51,555 bases of DNA. It comes from Hofstenia miamia (Eukaryota; Xenacoelomorpha; Acoela). Positions 21,565 to 32,784 of the stretch are shown one piece after another (position 1 is the first letter of the stretch; every line of letters starts with the position of its first letter). The notes beneath the pieces were generated by a model. The model had not been told where the DNA came from. It saw nothing but the letters and a program-made list of their open reading frames with translations, and did no database searches. Where the stretch lies: positions 1,354,500 through 1,406,054 of the forward strand of contig SCFE01000054.1 of the NCBI GenBank assembly GCA_004352715.1, given 5' to 3'. A program made the position numbers and the translations under genes.

Positions 21565-23972
21565 TAAAAAGACATGTGCCATCAGAAATTGCAGTTCATG
21601 GTGTCGAGGCAACAAATGCATTTCTCAGGGCAATAAAGAAAGGCAAGCGAAATATATTTCATACTCGTCTGATGGTGGTTGGACAGGACAGAGCTGGAAA
21701 AACAACTCTTAGAAAGAAACTTACTGGTCAACAAATTAACAAGGAAGAAATCAGTACAGATGGCATTGATTGTAGTGATGTCTGTGAACTAGGTGGTAAC
21801 TATGATATTGAGAAAGATTGGAGATTGCTGATTGGTGACAAGATGAACTTGCAAAAAGATTATGAGTTTTCTGTGACAGCAGACATTCTAGAACAGCTTT
21901 TGAATAAAAGTCAAATCCTAGAACATTCGAAAGCCTTAGATGATGTTGACAACGTGTTTCAGAATGCAAACATTCAAGAAGTGCAAGGGTTCAAAATGGG
22001 TAGAAAGCGTCATATATCTCAAAAATCTTACATCGACACTGTAGAAAGCGAAATGATCCCTGAATCAATAGTTTTCATGATTGAAGAAACGCTTGAATAT
22101 TTTGAGTTTAAGGATGATGAGTGGATAGATAACTGGTTGCTGATGGGGAAGAAAGAAAAAGTAAATGCACTTAAAAAGGAACATGATGCCAATTTTATTG
22201 AAAATGAGGCAACGTTAACTATTTGGGACTTTGCTGGACAAAGCCTTTACTACACAACACATCAAGTATTTTTAACGAGACGCGCCATTTATATTGTTGT
22301 TTTTAATCTAAATCAAGATCTAAATGACATTGCAACAACCTTTGTCAGACATGGTGCGTCGGGAGAAGAAACCTTCATTTGCACCACGGAAATAACAAAC
22401 CTTGAGTTTATTCATTTTTGGCTAAATTCAATATACACTTTTGGTACCTATTACAAAAGTGAAAGGAACATGAACAGAGAATATGAATCACCACCAATAG
22501 TTTTAGTAGGTACGCATAAAAGTTCTTTGGCTGAGTCTGCTGAAAGGTGTGAAATCATTGCTAAAGAAAAATTTGAAACAATTAAAGATTCTCTGTATCA
22601 CAAAGTTTATCGAAAGTTGGTTTACCCAAAATTTTTTGCAGTAGAATGTTTTTCTGAAAATGTGGAAGATGCTGATATCAAAGATCTTCGTAAACATATA
22701 CTGGACATTTGTAGAAATGAGCCCTATATGGGAGAAGAAATTCCAGTGCAGTGGCTTAAGTTTCAAGGAAAAATCAATAATATGGTGAAATCTGGGGTCT
22801 TCCACTGTAGCATCAACAAACTTTATGAACACGCTCAATTATTGGGCATCAAAGACAAAGAAGAATTTGATGTTCTGTTAGGTTTCTTTCATGATCTCGG
22901 TTACATTCTCTATTTTAATACTGAGTTTGGATTAAGTGATAGACTTAAGGAATTCGTAATTCTTAGTCCTCAAAAGCTTATTGACAAATTTAAAGCATTA
23001 ATAGGCTATTCTCTGGATTCGTCGAATATTCCACCACTGCTATTAAATGAATATCGAGAATTTGAAGAAAAGGGTGTTATTTACGACAGTCTTATTGAAT
23101 TTTGCTGGTTGAAGGACATGGACGCAAACGAGCTTAACTTCTTAATAGAAGTGATGAAACTTTATGATCTAATGTATGAAGAGGAAGACAAAGCTAACTG
23201 CACAAGAAAGTTTTTTCTTCCTCTAAAGCTAAAGTTCTCACCTCAGAAAATGAAATATTCTGAAGAAAATCTAGAAGATGACATATCAAGAGTCACATTC
23301 TACTTGAAGTTTTCGAATTTCTTGTCCGACACTCTTTACCAAAGAATCATCGTTCGGGCGATTCGATGGTCACATGAATGCGTTCCTGAAAGAAGTCCAA
23401 ATCTAAGTTCATCACAATGTGTGTTCATGCTAGATATTGAACACGATCTTATAATTAAGAGAAGCACACCAACCTTAGCTTGCATTGAGATTTCAATATC
23501 ACGTCCGCCAATCGAAGGTGAAGCAGCGCTTCCTCCAGATCCTGATGTAGTTTCCAAAGTTAAATACTTTGTTGACATAACCACAAATGATCTACAAATG
23601 CTTTGGATGAAAAAAGTGGACTACAAGTTAATGTATCCTTGTTTGTGCAAAACTGGGCATCTTCTTGAACTTAACTGTTTCCTTGACACTAAAATTAGCC
23701 ATTGTGAAAAGACTAACAAACGATTTAACAACGAATCAGTAAGCACAAAGTTCATAAATCACAATTCACAGAAAAAAGAAGATGCAAGTCAAGACGCCAG
23801 TAGAACTGATATAGACATCTTTATGAGTTACAATTGGAGCAATAAGTCTAGAGTGCTTGAACTTATCAATAAACTTGAAAGTATAGGTTATAATTGTTGG
23901 CGTGATGAAGATCATTTACATGCTGGAATTGAACTATATGAACACATATTTGATGCATTAAATAAAAGTAAG
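21565..23972 (+). CDS. ROC-COR GTPase with C-terminal TIR domain, large exon (5' end incomplete)
   Basis: ROCO-family protein exon encoding an intracellular signalling GTPase. Counting from codon GTG 21576: the ROC domain has a P-loop GQDRAGKT at residues 36-43, DFAGQ (Walker B/G3) at 218-222 and VGTHKS (G4) at 312-316. Next is the COR region with its FFHDLGYILYF and LSPQKLIDKFKALI core (about 440-490). A second COR subdomain (FYLKFSNFLSDTLYQRIIVR) follows. From residue 745 the first half of a TIR domain begins (DIDIFMSYNWSNK, GYNCWRDEDHLHAG). There is no ATG before the ROC domain. The frame opens at 21549 and an acceptor-like TTTAG precedes 21565, so upstream exons, probably LRRs as in relatives, must exist. 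The donor AAG|GTTAGT at 23973 gives a phase-0 join to 27720. Reading through it would truncate the TIR at 24044. Confidence 0.9.
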
Positions 23973-24334
23973 GTTAGTATCTTTCGACTAATTTTTCACA
24001 AAATAATACAGCATATATTCCCAAAAAATGACATTTTCTTGTAGGATTGGTTTGATTAACTTTTAACTACCTATTGCGAGCTGACTGTTTCTTCGAAAAG
24101 TCAAGTTCTAATCCGTTATTTTATAGACAGGATATTTTTTTGCATTTCAGACAATGGATGTTTTTATTTAAAACTAAAATTCATTAATTTAATAAAAAAA
24201 CTAGGAGTATTAATTATTCTGGCAGATTATTCAAAGCTATTTAAATACATGACAACACCCTATTTTATCCCTAACCCTATTTATAATAGTGTTAATTTCA
24301 AGTAACCAGCAATTGTTCTACCTTTTTGTACAAT

Positions 24335-24790
24335 TTTACCCAATTAAATTAGGAGATATTGAAAGCCTTTTCCATGGACATATCTTTGGTGTTGGGCGCG
24401 CTCATGTAATGATGAAGATTTGTTCTAAAACTTATTCTTGTGTCCGAAGTGCATGCAAATAAGATTTTTTTTTAAATAAGAAATCAGATTTTTTGTACAA
24501 ATATTCAAATTTCTTCAATCCTCGAGTGTGTTTTGATTATGTGAGGCTATCTAATGTCCATGAGCCAATAACTACCCTAAAATATTTTGCTTTCTGATGA
24601 AAAACTATGTTAGTCCAGTCCAGGCGCACTGTGCGCAAAGTCAGAGGAAACGAAAGAGGAGACAATTCTTTATTTTGTGGTGATTTAAAATTTTAAATAT
24701 ATTCATTAGTTCTTGAGTTATAAGCATTTAAAATTTATTTGGGCAAACCATCACAGGTATTGAAAATATCTCAGGAGAATTAGGTTTAAA
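24335..24790. repeat. Interspersed repeat family R, copy 2
   Basis: Same landmark order as 17630-18165 (GATATTGAAAGCC, AAATAAGAAATCAGATTTTT, GTGAGGCTATCTA, GTTAGTCCAGTCCAGGCGC, TTGAGTTATAAGCATTTAAA). It carries only one arm of the palindrome seen in copy 1. Confidence 0.6.
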
Positions 24791-24814
24791 GTCACCAACC
24801 GTTTTGTTCACATT

Positions 24815-24990
24815 ATCAAACAAATCTTTCCAAGCCTATTAGGAAATTTGTGAATCCTGGGAGCTGGGCGCATCCTTGGTCTTGAATTAAGTGCCAACCT
24901 GAGAAACTAGGCGAAGAGTTATTTTATCTAATGGTGCTCAGATGTTTAAAATCTTTAGTGAATTATCACTGCCTATAAAATTTTTACAGA
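24815..24990. repeat. Interspersed repeat family R, partial copy
   Basis: TTTCCAAGCCTATTAGGAAA followed by TTTGTGAA and GAGCTGGGCGCAT matches the start of the segment upstream of the secreted-protein genes (TTTCCAAGCCTATTAGCAAA at about 44326, then GTAGCTGGGGCAGGT). Confidence 0.5.
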
Positions 24991-26339
24991 AACGGTCACA
25001 AATTGTAAAAAATGCCTCCATAGTTTAGGATTATCATGTAATTATATTTTATGTATCATAATAACTATCAAAGTGATTGTAAACTTGGGAAAATTTTATT
25101 TCCATAGTATGCAAATTTGGACATAGATAGAATGGAGCAAGACTTTCTTCGTCATTGCCCCTTACTCATAGTTGCATTGTTGATAAAATTTTTACATACT
25201 TAAAAGTTTGACTTATGAATACGTATCTTAACTATAGCTACCAAGCTCAATTCAATTTATTCATGCAGCTTCTTCATTATTTCAAATGGGAAAAATCCAA
25301 TAACTTAGCTGATCGTAAGCAACAATAGTAACGATTACCAATTATAATATTTTCAGCTGTTATTAAGTTTCTTCAGAAAAAGTCAAAGAACAATTATAGT
25401 AACAGCAATAAATCGTTAGAGCAACTTAGCAGAGAAAGAGCTCGGCCGAATTTGAATTTTGAGTACGAAAAGGCACTTTACATCTGTTTCGTTACATTGC
25501 GGTACGGTATCTATATTCATAACATATTGACATTCTTCAATCTTAATCCGTCTGGTGTCCATCCGAGCTTACTTTGTTACAAGCATTTTGCCCATTTCAA
25601 AGAAAAATAGTTTTACCACATTATTAAACAGTTTTCTTCAAACCAGTTATGAAATTTTGAAATCGTGTTGTATGGAAATCTGTCGTTGAACATGCTCGAA
25701 ATCAATGTAGAAAATTTATGCCAAAAAGCCAATTGTTGTGCCAGAGGTACTTGAAAAAATTAACTATTATTTTTATAAATTACGATTTTCCTTAAAAGGT
25801 TTGAAATTCTCCTCATACCAAATTATCATGAATTATCATTCATAGAACCACGACCAGGCGTAATTTAAGAATAAAAACGAAAAACGGGGCACCCCACTAT
25901 CCTATGGTGCCTTCTGATTCTAGATAACTTTAGTACTTCTTGAGGTATTGTGTTTAAATTTATCAAAAACCATCAAATTTCTTAAATGCTTAAATAATGT
26001 ATTCTACATAAAAGCAATAACTAGTTTAAGTTTTTATTCGTTTGTATACCTTGTCACAAAAATGGGTTGTATTGGATTTGGTACAGTATACCGTCGACAT
26101 CTAGCCAAAAGATATTGAGAAAATGTCTAACTTTATCGAATTACAAGAAATGAAAATGTTTCATAGTGAAATTTCCTGAAAATAAAAGAACAGGTTTGAA
26201 TTTGTATAATAATTAATGTAGTATTCGAAAATTGAAATACGTCATAACGTAATACAACTTTTAATAAATATCCAAGCATTTTCTTCTATTATTATTAAAA
26301 ATTTTACACTAAGGACTACATTTTTTTATATTAAACATA
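24991..26339. other. Intronic non-coding sequence
   Basis: No exon, repeat or RNA recognised. Confidence 0.4.
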
Positions 26340-26561
26340 GTTCTATAATTTCGTCAGTGGAAAAATCAAGTTGCACACTAGGTGGTAGGATTCGTAATGC
26401 CGAACTAATTTTTCAAAGGCGGGGTTAGAAAGCCGAAATTCTTCGAAACAAATGATCTTGGGATTTTCCAAGATTTCGTGTAAAGTATTATCGATGATGT
26501 ACATTAGAAGCCCACGATTTTTTAAAGCTGCATCCACTTTTCTTGTAGCATTTTCTAAGAG
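26340..26561 (-). other. Possible minus-strand exon or coding remnant, unknown
   Basis: The minus strand reads open from about 26561, after an acceptor-like GTTTTTTAG, to TAA/TAG at about 26340. The 72 or so codons are protein-like: HLLENATRKVDAALKNRGLL, then IIDNTLHEIL, CFEEFRLSNPAFEKLV. I do not recognise the family. It could be a fossil transposase fragment or an exon of a nested gene. No second exon was found nearby. Confidence 0.3.
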
Positions 26562-27719
26562 ATGCTAAAAAACCTATTTAGAGCACAAAGAGAGATTTAC
26601 AACTTTACTCCTAAATGGACACTTGTCATCAATTAGTTTTCAATTCTAACCAATTTTCCAAAAAGTTGATTTTGGGTGCTCACAATATTTATGCAAATTT
26701 AAAATATGTACAGTTTTGACCATTAATGGATATTGCGTGTATATGTAGATTTAGTGAACACTTGTTGACCTTTCCATAAAAAATAATGCGTCCGCTTTAT
26801 AGTTAAGACATTACAGTTCTGTTCTTACTAGTATTTGGGACATATTATATTTTAGATACAATGTTTCTAGAAAAACCCTTTAACTCGGTACATCAACCTG
26901 ACTATTTTGCACGACCGGCTACTGCCAAGAAAATTGCCCTGTTTGCAGAACACTACTATACATGTAAAACGTCATTAATCCTATTGGCAAGCTAAGTCTA
27001 CATAACATAAATCTTGATAACCATTGTGTGAACTGTTAATTTTATAATATATTTTGAGTTTATAAGATTTACATAATTAATTTTTCCTAATCTACCTGGA
27101 ATATATTTTGTTTGCTTGAACACTGTTAAAATATTGATATTCTTAGTGTTACCAAGAGTTGTAAGTTGGTCTTTGTGATTCGGCCCGTACCCGGTTCATT
27201 TCGACCTTATTCAAATTTTTGAAGTGAAATAAATGCTCTATTATAGATATTAGATAGCTTCACTTAAAGATGTTTTGAAAATGCCACCCTTTTAAAATAG
27301 TTAATACACATTTAATAAATAAGCTATCTTGAAAATCCGAAACTAGCTCAAGAAATGATTTCAAATTTCATATTCAATTCATTAAATTTTTATGCGCAGC
27401 TCAAATATGACATGTTTTCTCGGACTAGATCAGTTACAAGTCCGAGTGTTACTAGCTTAACATACAATTTCAGGTAGCAAACCAAAACAATCGACATATT
27501 ACTAGAAAATTCTAACTGCTTTTCAAAATTTTAAATCATTGACAACCCCGGGTTACAAGTTACAACAAAAAATCCTACGATAGTTTCCCAAAACAATTGG
27601 GAAGATCTCGGGATTCAGTTTCCCGGAACTACGAACTCTAATGTGTAAGTAAATTTCAGTAATTATGTTACATTTTAATAATAAATATTGAAGCATTACA
27701 GTGAATTATATGTGTTTAG
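26562..27719. other. Intronic non-coding sequence
   Basis: Nothing recognised up to the splice acceptor at 27719. Confidence 0.4.
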
Positions 27720-28046
27720 CTTGTGATTTGTTGCATTACATCGAAGTATTGCATTTCTGCAAACTGCCAGAGAGAAGTAAATTTAGCTTGTAGTATGAAA
27801 AAACCTATCATACCATTGGTGTTTGAAAAGGACGTTTGGGGACCACAATTCAGTAGCAAAGGTCGCAGTGCATATCTCTTACTAGGGAATTTAGTGTACT
27901 TTAACTTCTTTGAAAATAAAGAGAGGAGATTCAAAGAGATGTTAAATGCAATATCTAAGATTGCTCCTTCGAAACAAAAGGATGGTGAGTCAGAAACACC
28001 CAAGCCACAGAGACAAGAAAAAAGTTCAATGTGCGATATTCTATAA
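27720..28046 (+). CDS. ROC-COR-TIR gene, last exon (second half of the TIR domain)
   Basis: This exon completes the TIR domain that starts at 23808. It reads LVICCITSKYCISANCQREV, then NLACSMKKPIIPLVFE and a VYFNFFENKERRFKEML helix, before a short charged tail ending in SSMCDIL and TAA 28044-28046. The S.YC.S.NC.RE block carries a glutamate at the position used catalytically by NAD-cleaving TIR domains (SARM1, plant and bacterial types). With WRDEDHLHAG from the previous exon, this makes an enzymatically active TIR plausible but unproven. The total known protein is about 907 residues without its N terminus. A strong internal donor-like GATG|GTGAGT at 27985 could allow an alternative tail. Confidence 0.88.
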   Translation, partial: LVICCITSKYCISANCQREVNLACSMKKPIIPLVFEKDVWGPQFSSKGRSAYLLLGNLVYFNFFENKERRFKEMLNAISKIAPSKQKDGESETPKPQRQEKSSMCDIL

Positions 28047-28050
28047 TAAA
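28045..28050 (+). terminator. Candidate polyadenylation signal overlapping the stop codon
   Basis: AATAAA at 28045-28050 shares bases with the TAA stop at 28044-28046. If used, the 3' UTR would be only about 15-30 nt. Many AATAAA hexamers occur by chance in this A+T-rich sequence. Confidence 0.35.
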
Positions 28051-28265
28051 TATATATTTAAAAAACTAGAACATTGAATATAACTATAATTAAAATTTGT
28101 TTTTTGAGTATGCGAAATCCAATAATGCATATGAAATATGTAAAAAGTTTAGCAACTGACAGAACCTGTGAGCTTAAATTTGATTTTGAAAAATTCGATT
28201 GGATTTGGCTTCTCATACAGCATGGAACTTTATTTTATAAATTTTCATACGTATACATACATACA

Positions 28266-28272
28266 TTATATA

Positions 28273-28303
<31 letters not shown>

Positions 28304-28428
28304 GTATAAATATATGTATATATATNNNNNNNNNNNNNNNNNNNNNNNNNNNNNNNNNNNNNNNNNNNNNNNNNNNNNNNNNNNNNNNNNNNNNNNNNNN
28401 NNNNNNNNATATATATATATATATATAT
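28266..28428. repeat. (TA)n / (TATG)n tract containing an 83-N gap
   Basis: TA-rich microsatellite with TATG variants at about 28266-28325, gap 28326-28408, then (AT)n at 28409-28428. Confidence 0.9.
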
Positions 28429-30587
28429 GTATGTAATTGAGATATTTTCCTATATTTTGATAACTTAGAAATTAATGACAACAGATATCACAGCATAACT
28501 TCGGCTTCAAAATTTTCAATGTGTGCTAAACATTATTATCATAAATATTTAATTTAAATCGTAATACTATAATATTGAAAATTCGGTATTTTGTCCATTT
28601 TACGGTATGGCAGAATTTGTTTGCACAAGTTGTGGTAATTTCACATTATCAGCGGTAAAACATTCTTCTGCTTTGTTAGAAATCACACAGCATTAACAAG
28701 AAAACAGATTTCTGTGCATAAATTGTTTTTATATGAAATATTTACAGTTCTATTTAAATCATTCTCCCACGTATCTCTATAAAAACCCAAGAAAGCTAAT
28801 TTGGCTTAAATTTAGTTACAAATCTTCGGTAATAAAAGGTAATTTGCTTAGTATTTCTAAATTTGAAAAGTTATATAACTTTATGATTACATTTTTATAG
28901 AAATATAATGAATGGACAGAAACGACTGCAGTATGGGTTTGTCAATTTAATCTTAAATTTCAAATTTGAGAGACATCGACAATTTTGCACTATGCTCTCA
29001 ACAATTAATACAGTGATGGGTTTTATGCACTATATATTCAACTCTTTATAATTATGTGCATACACTTAGTTATATGCAGAGATGGACTTGAGATGGGTAA
29101 ACTCAAGGCCAATATGAGGTAGAGGCAGTTTTAGTGCAGGCATTTCCCAGATTAAAAATAAGTATTAATCTTAGTAAGGTATATATTTGGACTATAGAAA
29201 AAATACTATTATGCTTTTCAAAATGCAAGTCTGTCATACTAAAAATTAACAAGTTAGTGACGCCTAATTCTTAAAATTAATAAGATTAACTAAGAATTAC
29301 TATGCAACAGACTCTTCTTAATAAGATATATATTTGTACTATAGATAAATTACTATTAGAGTTACTAATTTCATGTCTGTCACAATAAAAATTAATGCTG
29401 ACCAGAAAATTCTTATATTTTTGAAATTTTATTTAAATGCTTATGTCCCATAAATTTATATAAATATCCAAAATCTGAAAGAAGCACAACATTTGGTCTC
29501 AAAACCTTGCAATTACTTGAATTTTAGACATGGAGGGAATTTAATTTTTTTTAAAAAATTCAAAATTTATATATAAAAATTCGCCTCAGCACAAATTTTC
29601 AATGTTTCATTCAACCATGTTACAGGCGTAGTAAAATTTTTTTGAAAATATAGACAAACGGTTTGTACTTCTAAAAAGAGGCCAGACTGCTTAGGATTAA
29701 CTTAAGTGAGTTTTAACTGAGATAAAAAAAGTTGCCAAATTTAGAGTTGGCAAGGTAGCTTATTTACAATACAAGGCTTACAATTTTATAACTGTTCGAT
29801 TTTGGTTACTTGGTGATTTGATCAAGTTTCGCAAAATTACGTACCAGATAAATTTAGCGCATGCAATGCTAACGCTAGTAATTGATATCACGTAATCACC
29901 TAACGTCAACTTGATTAATACCTAACTTAGGAAACCATCTGCTTAGCAAGCTATTTTTAAGAATTAAATTAAAAAAAGATGGACTACATACTTGCTAAGG
30001 TATTTAAATGTCTAAATTGTCACAATAAAAACAGTAAATTTTATCTGTTTGGCAAAACTTTCCTTGCCGCAAGAAAATTGGCGTTAGCATTACAAATCAT
30101 ACGTAGTGCTTGGATAACCAGCCTCCAACCCACAGACGTTTTGCCTTGATTCGCAGTCGGTTCGCATTATTTTAGTACAGCTATCAATATTTTACAGAGA
30201 GGAGCAAAAAATTTATAACATAGAAAGTTTATGGGGAAACAACAAAATTTAATGAATGAAATATAATTTGAAACTAATGTGTTGAAAAATAAAGCATAAA
30301 TTTTCAATTTTAGTGCATATATTACATTTTAGGTTTTTAATTACCCAAGCTTGGTCTAGCCCAGAGAAAAACTATTTTCGCCTAAAATGGGCCGAACTAG
30401 CATTAATTTGAAAAGCTCAAGATTGCGTGATCGCGCCGGGCTTTGTCCTAAGTTTTCGTAGTTTTCAATGTTTACTGTTCTCACCATGGCTGGTTTTTAT
30501 TTATGTCTACCAAGTACATGATATGATTATTCTTTGAAAATCATTCTCAACAAGCGTGAATTTAATGAATATTTTTGGGTTCAATAT
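28429..30587. other. Gene-poor stretch
   Basis: No coding exon recognised. A loose direct repeat is visible: 29172-29260 (TATATATTTGGACTATAGA, then CTGTCATACTAAAAATTAA) versus 29326-29395 (TATATATTTGTACTATAGAT, then CTGTCACAATAAAAATTAA). A GC-richer patch at 30345-30450 resembles transposon sequence but has no clear ends. Confidence 0.4.
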
Positions 30588-31067
30588 CAAATGGGGGACT
30601 TTGACCCAAAATTAAAAACTGCTAAAATGCTACTATATAGATGAATCATCTATAGAAAATTTCGTATAGTAGGCGACCAGGGCTTCAATATTACTTATCT
30701 TTGAGATATTCAGCATTAAACTCAAATTTTTGCAGTGACGTCAGAGGACCTAAATGAACATTCCCACGAAATTGTGGGCAACATACAAGGTTTTTTAAAA
30801 AAGTTTTGTTATCATATGTTCACATTTAGTGAGTTTTCAAGATCATCCAAATCTGGTGGGTTTTATCCATACCATATTGCTTAAATATGCATGGGAAATT
30901 GTCAATTAGGTCCTCTGACGTAGCAAAATGTTAAGTTAAATTCTGAATATTTTGAAAATATTTAATTTTTAAGCCCTGGTCGCCTACTATAGGGACTTTT
31001 CTATTGATTATTCACCAATATAGTAGTGTTCTGACAGTTTTTAATTTTGGGTGAAAGTCCCCCATTG
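30588..31067. mobile_element. Foldback MITE (480 bp)
   Basis: The left arm begins AATGGGGGACTTTGACCCAA. The reverse complement of the right arm begins AATGGGGGACTTTCACCCAA. The arms continue through AATTAAAAACTG, TAGTAGGCGACCAGGGCTT and GACGTCAGAGGACCTAA versus TACGTCAGAGGACCTAA. They are therefore alignable for about 190 bp each, around a central region of about 100 bp. No coding capacity. Confidence 0.85.
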
Positions 31068-31837
31068 ATTAATATTTGGATACTTCGACTATTCTGTATG
31101 TAGACAATAATTGGGATAAAGTTCATAGAGTCTTTCAATGAACTTTTTTACAAATGCATTTTCCTTCTTTAGATAAATGTGCGGCCATTATAAATATATA
31201 TTTCCATTAAATAAAGTTTCATAACAATTTTTTAAAGTAAAGTATACATCTCAAAGCCAATGAATTTTTTGATATCTATTCAAAAAATTCTCCGTAATTT
31301 CCGTAGGATTTCAAAATGACAATGCAAGTAAAAACATAATGCAAATGTTAAATATTGTTGGTGCTTTTTCTATGAATTTTAAGCACTATAATGGCTGAAA
31401 ACTTCATAATCTGTTTCACTCATCATAGTTTTCTGGAAAATATTCAGGTTTCCATATCTTCTGAAGTTCAAATAATTAAATTTGTTATCACTTTTTGGAA
31501 AGCCCAATGTATTTGATTCGAAATGTTGCTAAAAATTAGGTATATTGAATTTGAAGATATTTGAAACGATTACAAACTTTTGATAAAGTTGTCGAAATAT
31601 CATAAAATGTTGAGAAAAACTGTTAAAGAATTTCGCTTACTAAATGTTGGCAGCAAATCTGTCTCAATTATTCATAATAACAAAAAATGAAATCGGTGGG
31701 ATAACTTTTTATCCCAATATACTTTTAAAATTTTTTGAAGTTCTTGGAAAATGTTTTGAAGAAATAGGTATCACCAGTTGTACAGAAATTTAATTTGTAT
31801 TAGAAAAAATGGTTAATAAAAAGTTCTGATTTAATAA
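31068..31837. other. Non-coding stretch
   Basis: Nothing recognised between the two foldback elements. Confidence 0.4.
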
Positions 31838-32784
31838 CCCTATTAACACGAAGTTGTCTTTTGGACGTCCTTATGTTAACATTTATAGCCGTCCAAAAGA
31901 CGTCAATATCTGTCCTCATAATAGACACAAAAACGACGTGATTTGCTAATAAATAAAATGTTATTCATGATTTGCCACAAACTTTTTGTATGAAGTTATT
32001 TAATTGTGATATCTTTCACTGCATGTGATTTTTTGTAACCATGCCTTTGAAATTTACTCAAAATCACGCTTCCTACTCATTTCGCTCACAAACACCATCA
32101 TTATTATTATTTATAAAGAAGTCTTTTATAATAGAAATTTTGACAATTAAATATCATTTTTGCAAAGGTGCAAAATTTTTTATATATTTTCTTTTTCATT
32201 AATTTCACTAGTATGCGTCTATTCACATTTTATTAATATTTACATTTTAAGGTATTGTTGAAGTCAAAATATATATTTGCATAAATCATTCCAACCTGTG
32301 AAAAATATTTATGTTTAAAATTAATGCATGTTTATCTTAAAAAATGGAATAATTCATTCAATCATAAATTTTCTATTCAATATTATGTGACATTATAAAA
32401 AAATGATTAAACTTTGTTTAGAAACGTTAATATTTTTAAGAAAAATTTTCAACGCTTGCAAGAGTGAAATTAGATGTGCCAAAAGTAAAGCTATTAAATA
32501 CTTCTTTATAAATGATAATGGCATAATTTTAAAGTGAAACTACTACATGTTCGATTGTGTTCAAATATTAAGAAGTTCAGTAATAACAAACATAGGTTGT
32601 AAACGTTATCAGATTAAGTTACCTTACTTCATTAGCAAGGGTTTTGGAAAATCATGAATAATACTTTATTTATTTGCAAATCATATCGTTTTTGAGTCCA
32701 TTATGAGGACAGATATTGACGTCTTTTGGACGGCAATAAATGTTGACTTAACGATGTCCAAAAGACAAGTTCGTGTTACTAGGG
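31838..32784. mobile_element. 947-bp non-autonomous element with about 135-bp TIRs and a subterminal hairpin
   Basis: The left end CCCTATTAACACGAAGTTGT and the reverse complement of the right end CCCTAGTAACACGAACTTGT continue as matched arms for about 135 bp, through GTCCAAAAGACGTCAATATC, TGTCCTCATAAT and the TTATTCATGATTT block. Inside each arm GTCTTTTGGAC and GTCCAAAAGAC form a stem of about 11 bp, a subterminal hairpin. The roughly 680-bp centre is A+T-rich and non-coding. The superfamily is unknown. The terminus resembles that of the element at 48730. Confidence 0.85.

Larger units (their letters stand above)
23973..27719 (+). other. 3.75-kb intron splitting the TIR domain
   Basis: Donor GTTAGT at 23973 and acceptor TGTGTTTAG ending 27719. 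Joining them restores a continuous TIR domain: NKSK then LVICCITSKYC. An alternative donor GTAAGG at 23968 would break the frame. The intron holds repeat R copies (24335-24990) and a minus-strand protein-like fragment (26340-26561). The rest shows nothing recognisable. Confidence 0.85.

Noticed and set aside
21751-23584. Minus-strand frames inside the ROC-COR exon
   Set aside because: Shadows of the plus-strand coding sequence, with no family features.
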